Assembly (NCBI GenBank): GCA_015499995.1
Contig: JADNRV010000351.1
Location: 1-48,846, forward strand
Source of the DNA: Flammula alnicola
Taxonomy: Eukaryota > Basidiomycota > Agaricomycetes > Agaricales > Strophariaceae
Length of the DNA stretch: 48,846 bases
Reading direction: 5' to 3'
Shown: positions 34,301-44,599 of the stretch, in pieces
How the letters are laid out: each line of letters opens with the position of its first letter
Numbering within the stretch: position 1 is the stretch's first letter
The notes under the pieces: model-generated
Told to the model about the DNA's origin: nothing
The model's input: only the letters and a program-made list of their open reading frames with translations
The model's database searches: none
Program-made: the position numbers and the translations under genes

Positions 34301-34951
34301 TTCCACTTCTTGATCCATATTCTGATTAGAGGGACAGCGATTACCCCCATGTCCCAGATGAATGGCAACTCCTGTTTGCCAGAGCCAACCAGGAGAGAAA
34401 TGGGTTCCGGACCAAATTTCTATTCTATGAAAAGGGTGGTCTTCATGAGAGTTTCGACAGCATTGCACGCAGAGCACCGGAGTGCCTAGACAATCAGCAC
34501 AACGGATCTTGAAGTTTCGTGTCTTGCACTTGGTACAAAGAATATTTGAGGGGGGTGCTTCACGCTCGAGAATGATGTCAAGAAATTGCCGCCGGAGAGG
34601 TAGCCATTGTCGCATATACTCATGGGATGTCTGTTGACGAACAAGATAAGAGCATATTATATTCAATGGATGGTCATCCCTTACATTGGCGGCCTTCCCG
34701 ACCAAGTCTTCAGGAGTGAAGTATACATTGAAAGCATCATCCGGGATTTGATCAAGTATTGGACTAGACTCCTTAGGTGGCAGAGTTGTAGTTGCCTGCT
34801 GCCCCTTCTTCGCTTGATTGCGATGGGAACCTGAAGATTCACTCGTAGGCTGCCTTTGTTTTTTGAGATGTTGAACCTGTCCACGTTTGGTCTGGCTGAC
34901 AGTAATATCGTAGCTATCTGCAGGCGGTGACGCTTCCTTCCAGTTAGGCAT
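31361..34951 (-). pseudogene. KDZ transposase with a one-base frameshift
   Basis: Exons read leftward: 34951-33896, 33837-33496, 33442-32900, 32846-32652, 32609-32492, 32444-31741, 31689-31361. With one base restored near 32973 the frame is continuous for 1,095 residues. The N-terminus has a CxC-type zinc region (residues 139-175: CTKC, CADC, CVQCC, HxxH-like histidines). The DDE residues of the RNase H-fold are Asp422 in FVVDGNF, Asp543 in VVYDINCQY and Glu604 in SDGEVLERL. The KDZ histidine-cysteine motif HVHGHQDVCY lies between the last two. The C-terminal part carries the family motifs WLVAGMKIQEAQ and VNWMRARAKMLRWEEE. The break falls about 17 residues after the catalytic Glu, between NGISTIAR and MTLAHR, and puts a TGA in frame. 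Intron 32846-32899 has a GC donor. A truncated DDE core might still be made. Confidence 0.88.
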
Positions 34952-35060
34952 GTGGATGGTTGAAAGACAAGGTGAGGGTGAGGGAGATACATGTGTTATG
35001 TCTGGTGTTATCTCAAGGCCCTGATCATTACCACATCAGGCTAATCAGTTGCCATTTATA

Positions 35061-35107
35061 GGTATGATCGATCACAATTTAGCATTAATGTCGATCTCGA
35101 TCATACC
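35061..35107. promoter_or_regulatory. inverted repeat in the divergent promoter of the transposase and HMG-like genes
   Basis: GGTATGATCGA at 35061-35071 is repeated as its exact reverse complement TCGATCATACC at 35097-35107, 25 bases apart. It sits between the diverging starts at 34951 and 35204. It could be an operator or a binding site for an element-encoded protein. Confidence 0.5.
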
Positions 35108-35203
35108 TCCTCGACATCAGAGCTTAAAACTGTGCCTGTCCTGGGCCCAAACATTCAGAAAAGGAAACCAATATCTGTGTTGAAAACGTTCTTTTCTCCA
35201 ACC

Positions 35204-37827
35204 ATGAATGCTGAATCATCCACCACCTCGAACGCTGTCGACATTCAACCCCCAGATGGAGAGACTGAACTAGTTGAAGACATCCCCTCCACTGAAGAAG
35301 TAGAAGGGAACGATATTACTGTCCAAAATTTCTCTCAAAGGGAAAAGGCGATCCTCCAGGAGGTCCAGGCAAAAATTCAGGCACTCACCAAGAAATCCGA
35401 CAGAGCGAGACTTGTTAAGGATGCCGAAACCGCCATTCTTGCCTTGCCGGCAAACCAGAAGCTGAAGCGCCAGGAGAGGGAAGGTCTGGCATTGAAAACG
35501 AAGAAGTGGCTTGCATCCCATGCCCAAGTCAAGCGAGCGAAGAAAGCTACGAAGCACTGGACAGGAAGAGATGTGCTTTACGACCTCAAACCGGAACCGG
35601 TCCAGGAGAAACAGAAGAAACTATACGACGCTGCTGTTGCGAAGGGAAAGAATCCCAAGAGTGACTTTAACTTCTTCCAAATTGCCTTGACTCATGTCTG
35701 GAAGAAGCTGTCCGAAGAAGATAAAGCATCCTTGAGGGCAACAGCTGCTAGGTGGAATAATGAGGGCCCAAAGCCGGAGGTAAAGGCTAGGTGAGTGCCA
35801 CGAAATCGCTTCCCATTCCAAAGTGACCTCTCTCAGATTAGCAGAAAAACATACGGCCAAGAAACTCGCAGACTTCGCGCAGGAAATGTGGTTAGCCATG
35901 GGCGCCCGGATGCTTTTCTTCGTCTCCTTTAAACGGCCCAATGGAAAGATCGCATGCACCCAACTCGATTTCAATGACACCCTAGGGAACGGAAAAAGTT
36001 ATTTAACTGCGAATGCCAGTTTTCAGAGTGCCGGAATTACCAGTCGTGACTGGCTACAACACAATACAACATATTACGAGCCAGACCAGGACGTCCCGAC
36101 CTTCAGTACCTACCGGCCGAGGAGGGGATTGATGGAGTTGACGACGAACCAGTATGGAGAACCAGTCCTTCCAGACCCGGAGGTTGTGCCATCCGGAATG
36201 AAGGGTCGTGCATATTGGCAAGGCCTGCTCCGGGCTTTCTTGGCATTGCATTACGGTATTCAAGCCTCCTCTCATGGCATGGAAAGTGACTGATTAATAT
36301 CCAGAGCTTGCTTCCGGGAAAGCACCCAAAATTCCCTGGGCCAAATTCCTGCCGCTGGCACGGTATTGCATTGCGCCGCAATACATGTCTGATGCGACTT
36401 TGACGTTACTCAAGGAGCCATCCGAGTTGAAGGAGGCAGAGGCGTTGCAAATCCTAAAACACCTTTACAGGAAACAGGAAGCAACCAACACAGATGATGA
36501 CGCCGCATTCCGGTTCTCTCATTATCTCTCGAAGGATGGAGACTTAGTGGAAGCATTCGAACGAAAGCTCGCACCAGAAATCCAGGAGCATTCGCATCCG
36601 GAGCACAATGATGATGCCGACACAGGACCTGCAGCTCCGGCCATCAACTCGCAGCCAAAACCTTCAGGCAAACGTGGTGCCGGACGCGCGAAAGGAAAAC
36701 AAAAGCAGAAGCAGAGAACTAAACCAGCATCTAAGGATGCTACTCCGGTCGCAGACCCACCGCCAAAGGCCAAGATGAGGAAGGGCAAAGGTAAAGCCCG
36801 GCAGGTTTCTGTGGAGTCAGAGGAATCTGCAGACGACTCCGGCAGTGTATCATCAGATGGGGAGCCGGACTTCGGCTCTGATAGTGGTGACTCGGATGAT
36901 GGGAGCGAGAGCTCCATCGACTTCGAGGGTATCCAGGATGAGCCGGATCCATTGGATCAAGACATAGGCGAGGATTCCGGAATGAACGACTACGACCAAT
37001 ATATGGTGGAGTCTGAAGTATTCGATAAAAGGGCTCAAAGTTTCCTAGACAGAGTCAATGGTGGCACAGCGGCAGTTCCACCGGCTACTATCACTCCATC
37101 CGGAACGGGTAGCCTGCCACATAGTCAAGAAGGCACTACACCTCGGGAATACACCAAGGCACTTCCGGAATTGCACTCTGCACTTCGCAGTCTTCCACCA
37201 AGTCGGTCCAATCCACATCTGGACAAGTTCGATCCCAATCTACATGACGAGATCAAAGCACTCCTCGATGGCAGTAGAGCACCTTGCAAACAGACAGCAG
37301 ACATCGCGAATGGAAGCGGATCAGCGGAAGGCACATCAATTCCCTCTATCAGCCATGTGGCAGAGTGGATCCCCGGCGGAGCAAGTCTTCCGGCCAAAAT
37401 GAAAAGGAAGTCCACCTCGCCAGTGAAGCCAACGCCGCCGGAATCAACACGTACTCTGCCGGAACCCTCGCTCGCACAGCCAATGACATTTTTGGCATTC
37501 TCAAGCACTACACCAGTGTCAAATGAAGACCGGCCAATAGCCCACTCACAGGTGATCGATCAGCCTACTGTTCCGGCGGCACTCTCCAAAGCACATAAGC
37601 CTACCACGAAGCCAGTCAACTGCACCAAGCCAGCCGGAACGTTATCCGGCTCACTTGGAAAACGATCAAGGGTCACAGAAGTCGCTTCTGTGGTTGGAAA
37701 TGCATCGAATGATCAAGTAGTGCCGGCGGAGGCCAAGAAACGTCGCAAAAGGGATCCTACTCCACCACCGGAAGTTGTGGGAAAAAGGGAGAGAAAGCCA
37801 ACTTGGAAAGCTAAATCCCGGGGATAA
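35204..37827 (+). CDS. element-encoded HMG-like protein with long acidic disordered tail
   Basis: Exons 35204-35790, 35837-36255 and 36305-37827 join in phase to give 842 residues. Residues about 20-60 are acidic. A charged helical region (REKAILQEVQAK) leads to a segment around 150-195 with SDFNFFQIALTHVWKKLSEEDK and ARWNNEGP, which resembles an HMG-box third helix with its Lys-Leu-Ser-Glu-Glu-Asp-Lys linker. A roughly 160-residue globular-looking region follows (MLFFVSFKRPNGK, YWQGLLRAFLALHY). The second half is disordered with Lys/Arg clusters and Asp/Glu/Ser runs, and ends in RKRDPTPPPEVVGKRERKP. A nuclear DNA- or chromatin-binding role is inferred from this composition and from its place in the element. 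The HMG call is a resemblance, not a confirmed domain. Confidence 0.72.
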
Positions 37828-37951
37828 ACTTATTACTTAGTTATAACAATTCACACTGTTTGCAAATACAAGTGTCCCAATGCATTATAAACGAGGGGGG
37901 ACAAGGCCAAGACAACAAGAGGAATGTACATATATATAAAAAACTATAAAA

Positions 37952-40900
37952 TCAGGCATCGCGAGCATCCATGTCATCGTCCGAGTGGTATTGGGTCAAC
38001 CCAGATGGACCATCCAACTGGGAGGCATCGATGTACTGGTGGAAAGCCTCTTGGCTTCCGGTCAGACCTCCACTTGGTGGCGATGAAGGTTGCTCCGCCG
38101 GAGCAGCAAAAAGAGGTGATCCACCTGCACACTCACCAGCATCCGGAACGTCGCCTTGACTCTGTTGAGAGCCAGTCGGAGTCGGAGCGATCACCTGGAT
38201 TCTTGGTGATGGTGTCGATGGTGCGTGCGGGTCGACGGCCAACAATCGTGGATCGATGAATGCAGGGCTAGAGACTGCACGGCGGGGCAGGGGTGATACG
38301 CGACGCATGAAGGGGCTGTGAGAGTGTTCCGGCGGGACGGTGCTGGACGCTGTTGACACCACCCGCCGGGACGATGCAGGTGGGATCACCTGTGCCAATG
38401 GAAGGTGTTTCTAGTATGTTTGTATCAGTTACGGTTTCTGAACAGAGTCACATCCACTTACTGGAAGAGTGCCGGCGAGCGCATCACCAACAGCATGGAG
38501 CAGAACACTGTTCTGGGAGGCGACATGGGAGTAGAGCGTCTCCATATGCCTCCGATGCTCCGCAAGAGACGCCTCATGAGTATCCATGTGCTTCTTATGC
38601 TGGTCCAGCGAAGCCTTGTGACTCTCCTGGAGAGTCCGGATATGCTCCGCCAACTGGTTCCCTAACCGCACATCCACATATGCTCCCTTCATGTACTCCA
38701 CCGTGCCCTCCACAGCCTTGAGGTCGCGTTGAGTAGTCGTCAGCCCATCGTTGGCCACACTCTGCTCTTTCCAGACACCCCCCAGCCTCTCGTCCACCTC
38801 CACCCCATGCGCCCTCCACCCAGCGTCGATCCGGTGCAACTCCTCACGAAGACGATCCAATCCGGCTGACAATGCTTCCTTCTCGTTCCGGACTTCATCG
38901 ATCCTGGCCCCTAGTCGATCCTCCACAGCTCCAATACTTGTCGCCAGGTTCTCATCGACGTTCCGGTACACATCCACCTCCGCTGCCACGATACTCTGGG
39001 CAATCTTCTCATCCACACTGCGGTCGACCTCCATCTTGTGTTCCTCGAAGCGTTCCACGAGTCGCCTTTCCAAGTCGTGAGTCGAGACGATGTCGCGGAG
39101 ACGTGAATTGAGGAGGCGGTCCAACACCTGCGGAACCCTAGTCTCCATCAGTTCGACCTTCGTGAATCGGTCCATCATCTTCTCCACCTCATCATCGAAC
39201 ATGGCATGGGTGACGGTGGAGGCCCTCATGGCCGATTGCTGGGACTGGATTTCACCGATCCGGCGGGAGAGTACCTCGAGTGAAAGAGGCGGCGATCCAA
39301 CTGTTTAGCATTAGTCGATGTTACAGCCCAGGAAGGGGAAAACTTACAGGGAGTGTCTGATGTCGTGCTAGACGACGCATACGAGGGCACTGGTGTGTGG
39401 ATCTCTCGTACAGGCATGTGCTTGGACGTGGTCATCCGTCCACCCAACTTGTGTTCCGGGGGGGTCCTCTGAGCGTTGAGTTTGATGGGAGGCAGCTCGA
39501 TTGGCGTAAGGGGTGGGGGCTTCATCACCGCAGAGAGACGTGGTGGTGTCTCCGGATCCTCTTGGATGGTGGCAATGTGAGGGTGGTCGCGTGGTGGCGG
39601 AAGGGTGATGGTGGTTGCGGTACGGCTGCGACTCGTGCGCGAAGGTCCTGCGGCCGCGTTGCCTGTGCGAGTGGGGAGCGGTGGACACACTTGAATCGAA
39701 GAATTGGCTGCCGCCGCAGCCAACGCCGCTTGTTGCTGCTCTTCGAGTTCTGCTGGTGGTGCTTCCGAGTTTCCCTTTCCAGCAACTATCGAGGGCGTGA
39801 ACGCAGCGCCCCACTCGCACTTGTCCTTGTGTTTGTTGCACTGGTGGCAAGCGACCTTCTTGTAGGGGCGTTGGCGCTTGTCGCTCAGCTTCTTCGGTGC
39901 ATGCTGCGGTAGGTCGTACGGCTTCTCGTAGCACACGAGACACCTGAACCCTCTTTCCTTGCACCTCCGACAGCTCCCCCCCACGACCACGTTCTCGACA
40001 TTGACCCAATACAGGCCGACTTGGGGTTCCGGAGGTGGATACTCACGCAACTTCCTGGTGGGCTCTGAAACCTCTCGGTCGTCGACAGGTGCACTGGCAA
40101 CAGCAGTGGGCTTGGCCTCTGGGAGCGGAACCTTGCGTCCGGCACGCGCGCTCTTGCTGGCTTTCCCTTTCGCGACCTTTTTCAGCTTCGGCGGGGCGGC
40201 GGGCAGGTCCTTTGCGATGGATTTCGCTCTCTTCGCTGGTGGTGGCTGATCCGGGGTAGACATCGCCAGTTCGTCTTCCTCGTCAGACTCCTCAATGTAC
40301 GCGGCGGATTTGATCGTCCGTTTTCTTGTCCTCGACACCTTTGGAATCTCCTCCGCTTTCACCACCTCCTTTTCCTCCTGTATCCTCACATCCCTTGGAC
40401 CTTCCACCACCGGCCTCACCACATCAACATCCATGCCCAGCCCCATATCCTTCCCCTTCCCCTTTCTGGTTGCCGGTATACTCTCCACATCCATCTCTTC
40501 AACCCTCACCCTCCGTTCCACTGCGTCCGGTTGACGCCCGGCATCGGTGTCGCGCTCATTGCTTCCACTGGCCCTGGGTAGGGTGGGATCAAGGAAGAAA
40601 AAGTCCTTCGGGCGCGGGAGGGCAGATGCGGGCAGAATCTCATCATCCCACTCCAGCTCGAGTTCCAGGTTGTCGAGGTACTGGGCGCGGGGGGGCCTGA
40701 AATATCTAAATGCGTGTGATACGTGTTCATGGGCCGGCTCATTGAATAACGACCTCAGGAAGGGTTGATAGCCGGGAGCGTCCAAGTACTCCTGTTTGCG
40801 GCTTACAGTCGAAAATATCGCCTATATTTGCAGTTTAGCATTGCTTTGAACACAAAATAAAAACACTTACACATTTGCGCCGGAAGACCGTCAAATAAGC

Positions 40901-41029
40901 CTGCAGGGTGGTTCCATCTGCATTGCGATAGCGGTGTTTGGCCATTGCCTGTGCCGCGGCGTGCATCTCAGCGAAAGCCTTCTGGACATCTTGATAATTG
41001 CCAACGGAGGTCGTAGCTTGATGAGACAT
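37952..41029 (-). CDS. element-encoded protein with cysteine cluster and long coiled coil
   Basis: Exons read leftward: 41029-40871, 40821-39348, 39300-38462, 38410-37952, with 46-51 base GT-AG introns and consistent phases, giving 976 residues. The N-terminus is helical (MSHQATTSVGNYQDVQKAF). A long basic disordered region contains nuclear-localisation-like clusters (TRKRTIKS, PPPAKRAKS). A compact cysteine cluster at about 337-388 (CRRCKERGFRCLVCYEK...CHQCNKHKDKCEW) could bind two zinc ions. Residues about 545-820 form a long coiled coil (EVEKMMDRFTKVELMETR, DRLREELHRIDAG, and others). The tail is Pro/Ser-rich. The function is unknown. The layout suggests an oligomeric nuclear DNA-binding or scaffold protein serving the element. 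It converges with the HMG-like gene (124 bases apart) and diverges from the next gene (194 bases). Confidence 0.78.
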
Positions 41030-41223
41030 GGTAAATGAGAGGGGGTGTGGTAAGTGGTATGTAGGGTGGAATGACGCAAGCAATGTTGAACGCGTCAGTT
41101 AGATCGAAATTGTTTAAAGTTCAACACGCACGTGACCGTTGTGGTGACCGCCACCGGAGCCATTGTTGCAAGACCCACCGGAGGTCGAGCACATCACTGG
41201 TCCCTTCCACTCCCCTGTTTGCT

Positions 41224-42300
41224 ATGAACACCAAAGATTACAATACCGGTCCTCAAGACCTTGCTGCTGCTTATAATCGGCTGGCGGAAACCCAGCAACC
41301 ACGTCAATCACGAAAGAGAAAACATGAATCAATGACTGAAGTGCCCGCCGAGGAACCGGTAAGTTCTTTCCTTCCTTTTGGCTCTGAGACTGATTTTTGG
41401 ACAGGGATCATCCAGACAATTCAACTTGTGGGATGTCATCTACAACCCGGAATGTGTAAGTGTCTAATTACCTACTTTCGAGCTTTTTAACTTATTCTGA
41501 AATAGGAACCCTCTCCGGATATCATGACAGATATTTTCAGCATAATAGCAAGGCCGGAACATGTAAGTACCTCATACTCGGCTACTGATTATGTACTTAG
41601 TGACTACAGAATATGCCTGAAGAAAGATTTGGGATGTCTATGGCCACTGAACCTGTAAGTTTTTCTTCGTCTTTTTAGCTCACTTATTTCATACCTTACC
41701 TGTAGGAGAGCTCTCAAAGCACCGGAATAGCTGCATTGATGGAATTCATGGATGCTGAGATGGATTCCCCCATTCCAACATTCCAGGAGTTGAATGCCAG
41801 CAGCGTGGATGGGGAGTCCATCGAGAGCGAGGCGGAGCACGGCACGAACATTGTGCGTCTCACTCCACCTCCGGTTCCGGCTCCGGCTCCACCTCCACCA
41901 TCCCCTCCGGCTCCACCCCCACCATCCCCTCCGCTCCACCTCCACCATCGCCTCTGCCTCCACCATCCCCTCCACCTCCACCACCGCCTCCATCTATGCC
42001 TGCCCCTCTGCCTCTGCCTCTGCCTACCCCGTCACCCCCAGCCCGGCTTTTGCTTTCACTTCCGCCCGGCCTATTCTTCCAAACCCCCCACACCAATCAT
42101 CCGCTGCTGCAATAGCCACATTCAACGCTCTTTCACCCACTCTCATATCACCGGCGTCACTCTTCCGGGTCTATCTTGCAGATATTGACCAGCAAACCCG
42201 AACATCAAGATCCCGGCTCAACAATTTGATGGAGCTTTTTGCTCAAATTGAGCTTGTAATTGAGGGTATGGAGAGGCAAAGAGAGGCAAGGGGCTTGTGA
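41224..42300 (+). CDS. element-encoded proline-rich protein of small exons, frameshifted in the repeat
   Basis: Four short exons each split in phase 0 (41224-41358, 41405-41455, 41506-41562, 41610-41654) and a last exon from 41706. Introns are 46-51 bases, GTAAG...AG. The encoded protein starts MNTKDYNTGPQDLAAAYNRL, carries a basic cluster (RQSRKRKHE), then acidic helices. It then enters a CCxCCx microsatellite coding for PPAPPPPSPP. After the microsatellite the convincing C-terminus (SLFRVYLADIDQQTRTSRSR, NNLMELFAQIELVIEGMERQ) lies in another frame and ends at 42300. A one-base slip in the repeat is the simplest explanation, since no intron fits. The function is unknown; about 270 residues if joined. 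Confidence 0.6.
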
Positions 42301-42442
42301 GACAGGGACAGTAGGATGTATAACAGTATAACATTAATATATATTTCATTATTCTGGGATGGTACATAAGGATCTACTGAGAAAGCTGTTCCAGCAGGAC
42401 ATGGCAGCTTGGCCTTGCCCGCTGGACTGAAACAGCTCGCAT

Positions 42443-42486
42443 GGCCTCTCACGAGCTCGCCCATCCTGGATGGGTATTTTTGGCAG
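42443..42486. repeat. right subterminal GAGCTC repeats
   Basis: A CACGAGCTCGCCCATCC copy beside GGATGGG (a small inverted repeat CCCATCC/GGATGGG) and an AACAGCTCGCATGG variant just inside mirror the left subterminal region. Confidence 0.6.
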
Positions 42487-42538
42487 CACGAGCTCGTGAG
42501 GCTAGGCCATCACTGATGGTACTTATGTCACACAAGGT
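42487..42538 (-). repeat. right terminal inverted repeat of the KDZ element
   Basis: Reverse complement begins ACCTTGTGTGAC and ends CACGAGCTCGTG. It is the same length as the left repeat (52 bases), with 46 identities. The base after it (42539) starts host sequence. Confidence 0.9.
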
Positions 42539-42865
42539 AATACACTATATATGGTAATTAGCTACAGAACTTTCTGGAACAAGTTGGCGGTGTAAGGTCC
42601 ATCATATGGATGGGTGCTTCTGAGCGCTCGAATTCGTGATGAAAGGTTGGCCAAATGTTATAAAAGGGCATCCAGAGTCGACGAATATTCCTCAACGAGT
42701 GCGCTGGTCGACTCCTCTTCTGCATACACCTATTTCCACAGACATCCCTAGGTTTGGCGTTCCTCATTCTGCTGCTTTGATATGAATATAATGTTAATTT
42801 ATTTTCAATCTAGGTTCTGGTAACCTTCGCCCACCAATACCTTTGCTTCGTTTCCTGCAAAATCC

Positions 42866-44121
42866 ATGTTCTCTGACCTTTTCTTTCTCGCTCTGATGAG
42901 CCATTTTGCCATAGTCCAATGTAGGTCCATTTCATCTGCTTCATTCAATGCGCTTACGTCAATTTTTGCGTAATCTCTGCAGGCATTCCCTTGGGTATTT
43001 TAGGACCTCAAAATGCATCACCCGAGCAGCACAAGGCCATCAAGCAGGCGGCAGGTGACGGTAAGTTCTGCTACTATTTATCTCGAGTTTTTGGAATCCA
43101 CTGAGCTCATAAGACGTAAAAAGCGCACAACCAAATAAAGAATGTTGAGGATGTACTGAATCAAGGCCCGGATGTTTCCCACCCGCATCTCCTGAACGCA
43201 TTCGGCCCCAACTACAACTTGAACCAGATCCAGCAGAACGTCCAAACACTCAAGAACGGGAAAATCAAGGTTCAGAATGCCGAACATTTCAACTCCGTTA
43301 CTGAGCTTCCCTTCTTGGGGCAAGGAGTGACCATCCCTAAAACTGGAATAGTTTCTTTCGGAGCTGCATTCCACAGCTCAAATCTGCATACCCAAGGAGG
43401 TACAGTGATCCATGAAGCGACGCACACTCTGTTGGACACCAAGGACAATTGGGTCCCTGTGCCTCCCCATTCGAACCAACATTTGCCCCCCCATTTGAAC
43501 CAACATGTGCCTCCTTATCACCCCGTGCTTGAGCAGACTGGACTCAATGGCTGTATGTTCATCGTTCCCAAACCATCGCATATTTTTGATTTCTCTTCAT
43601 GACAGACATAGACAGTCCAGATTTCCAACATTTGAAAGACACCAACTCTCACAACATGCATATGAATGCCGACTCGTACCGCATGCTTGCTCATACATGC
43701 ACACTCGGTTTACATGCTCCATTCCGGAGGCGGGCCTTGGCCGAGAGTGATCCTGTCAAGGTGAACCAAGCCCATAATTTGTTTCGCATTTTTACTTAAT
43801 AATTTACCTCCGTTACAGAGAGAGTATCTTATCTGTCGTGCTGCCGAATCTTGTGTGCGCTCGAAAGTGGCCGCTGCAAAAGCAAAGCAGGACTCGAAGA
43901 GTCACGCCGACCAGCGAAATGCCGGCAAGAAATTCGTAGGTGCAAAGAAAGGCCCCGTCGGGGGAAAGCACCAGGTGAACGTGCGCAAAGGTTCTAGAAT
44001 GCAGGGCAAGGTTCCTACTATCACCCATCGTAAAGTAAGAGCGCCAAAACAAGCAGGCGGTAAAAAGACCACTTCGCACGCTGTTGCCCGGTCAGGAAGG
44101 CCAAGTAGAGATATGTATTGA
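42866..44121 (+). CDS. secreted M35-like zinc metallopeptidase with basic tail
   Basis: Exons 42866-42920, 42983-43060, 43124-43552, 43606-43760 and 43819-44121 give 339 residues. The N-terminus MFSDLFFLALMSHFAIVQC is a signal peptide. The zinc-binding HExxH is HEATH (residues 141-145) in GGTVIHEATHTLLDTKDNW. Downstream, GYIDSPDF and NMHMNADSY (Asp210) resemble the aspzincin third-ligand region of M35 peptidases, including NADSY. Two unusual parts are seen. A His/Pro/Asn repeat (PPHSNQH, PPHLNQH) lies between the zinc motif and the Asp region. After residue 240 comes a 100-residue tail very rich in Lys, Arg, Gly and Ala, with no cysteines after the first dozen residues or so. Family members degrade extracellular protein; the tail could bind acidic polymers or cell walls. 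The gene starts 328 bases after the transposon end. Confidence 0.78.
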
Positions 44122-44599
44122 TTTAATAAAGATGATCTGTTGTATGCATAAAAACGCGTATCCGCACAGCCAGTCCAGCCGACTTTCATTTAAATTACTC
44201 TTCCTTCTTCAAGTCCTTGTGCCCTCTGTAGGGTTGACAGCAGCACGTAAGTCGTCGCGTTCAAAATAGATGCGTTGATCATCAGTTAGTTGAGTCGGCA
44301 GTAACAAGGGTTCTGAGAACTTCTCACTGCTGTCCGTGTATCCAAATGTGCTTAGCGATCTTATTCGCACCAGGTCATTTGACCCAACTTGCTCTTCTAG
44401 CACGGTGTCGAGTACACTAGTACCCCAAATGCGAAATAGTATGGTTGGCTATTTGCCCATTCCTGGAATAAAGGGCTCCGTGGTCGTTCTACAAGTTCAT
44501 TCTAATCATATCATCTATCATTCAAATCCCACATCCCAATCTAAATCTACACTGTTGTCCTTTTTCCCTTATTCCGAGTCACCCATTAATCATTACCCT
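44122..44599. other. intergenic region
   Basis: Downstream region of the metallopeptidase gene. A minus-strand frame of 64 codons at 44209-44403 has no recognisable motif and no join to the dehydrogenase fragment. Confidence 0.45.

Larger units (their letters stand above)
27738..42538. mobile_element. KDZ-class DNA transposon carrying a TET/JBP dioxygenase
   Basis: A 14.8-kb element defined by terminal inverted repeats at 27738-27789 and 42487-42538 (46 of 52 positions identical). Repeated GAGCTC-centred motifs lie just inside both ends. Six genes lie within: TET/JBP oxygenase (+), small acidic-tailed protein (-), KDZ transposase (-), HMG-like protein (+), Cys-cluster coiled-coil protein (-) and proline-rich protein (+). 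KDZ transposons (Kyakuja-Dileera-Zisupton) with linked TET/JBP genes are known from basidiomycetes. Flanking bases do not form an obvious target-site duplication (left CATGTGAC, right AATACACT). The transposase and two cargo genes carry single-base frameshifts, so this copy may no longer be autonomous. No host gene is seen inside. Confidence 0.9.

Noticed and set aside
36522..36917. 131-codon minus-strand frame
   Set aside because: Antisense shadow of the acidic region of the HMG-like protein.
39397..39912. 171-codon plus-strand frame
   Set aside because: Antisense to the Cys-cluster protein exon; no independent support.
41604..42096. Gly/Glu/Val-rich minus-strand frames
   Set aside because: Products of the proline microsatellite read backwards.
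27738..42538. LTR retrotransposon or Starship-type element
   Set aside because: No long direct repeats, reverse transcriptase, integrase or tyrosine recombinase was seen; inverted ends and a KDZ transposase explain the element.
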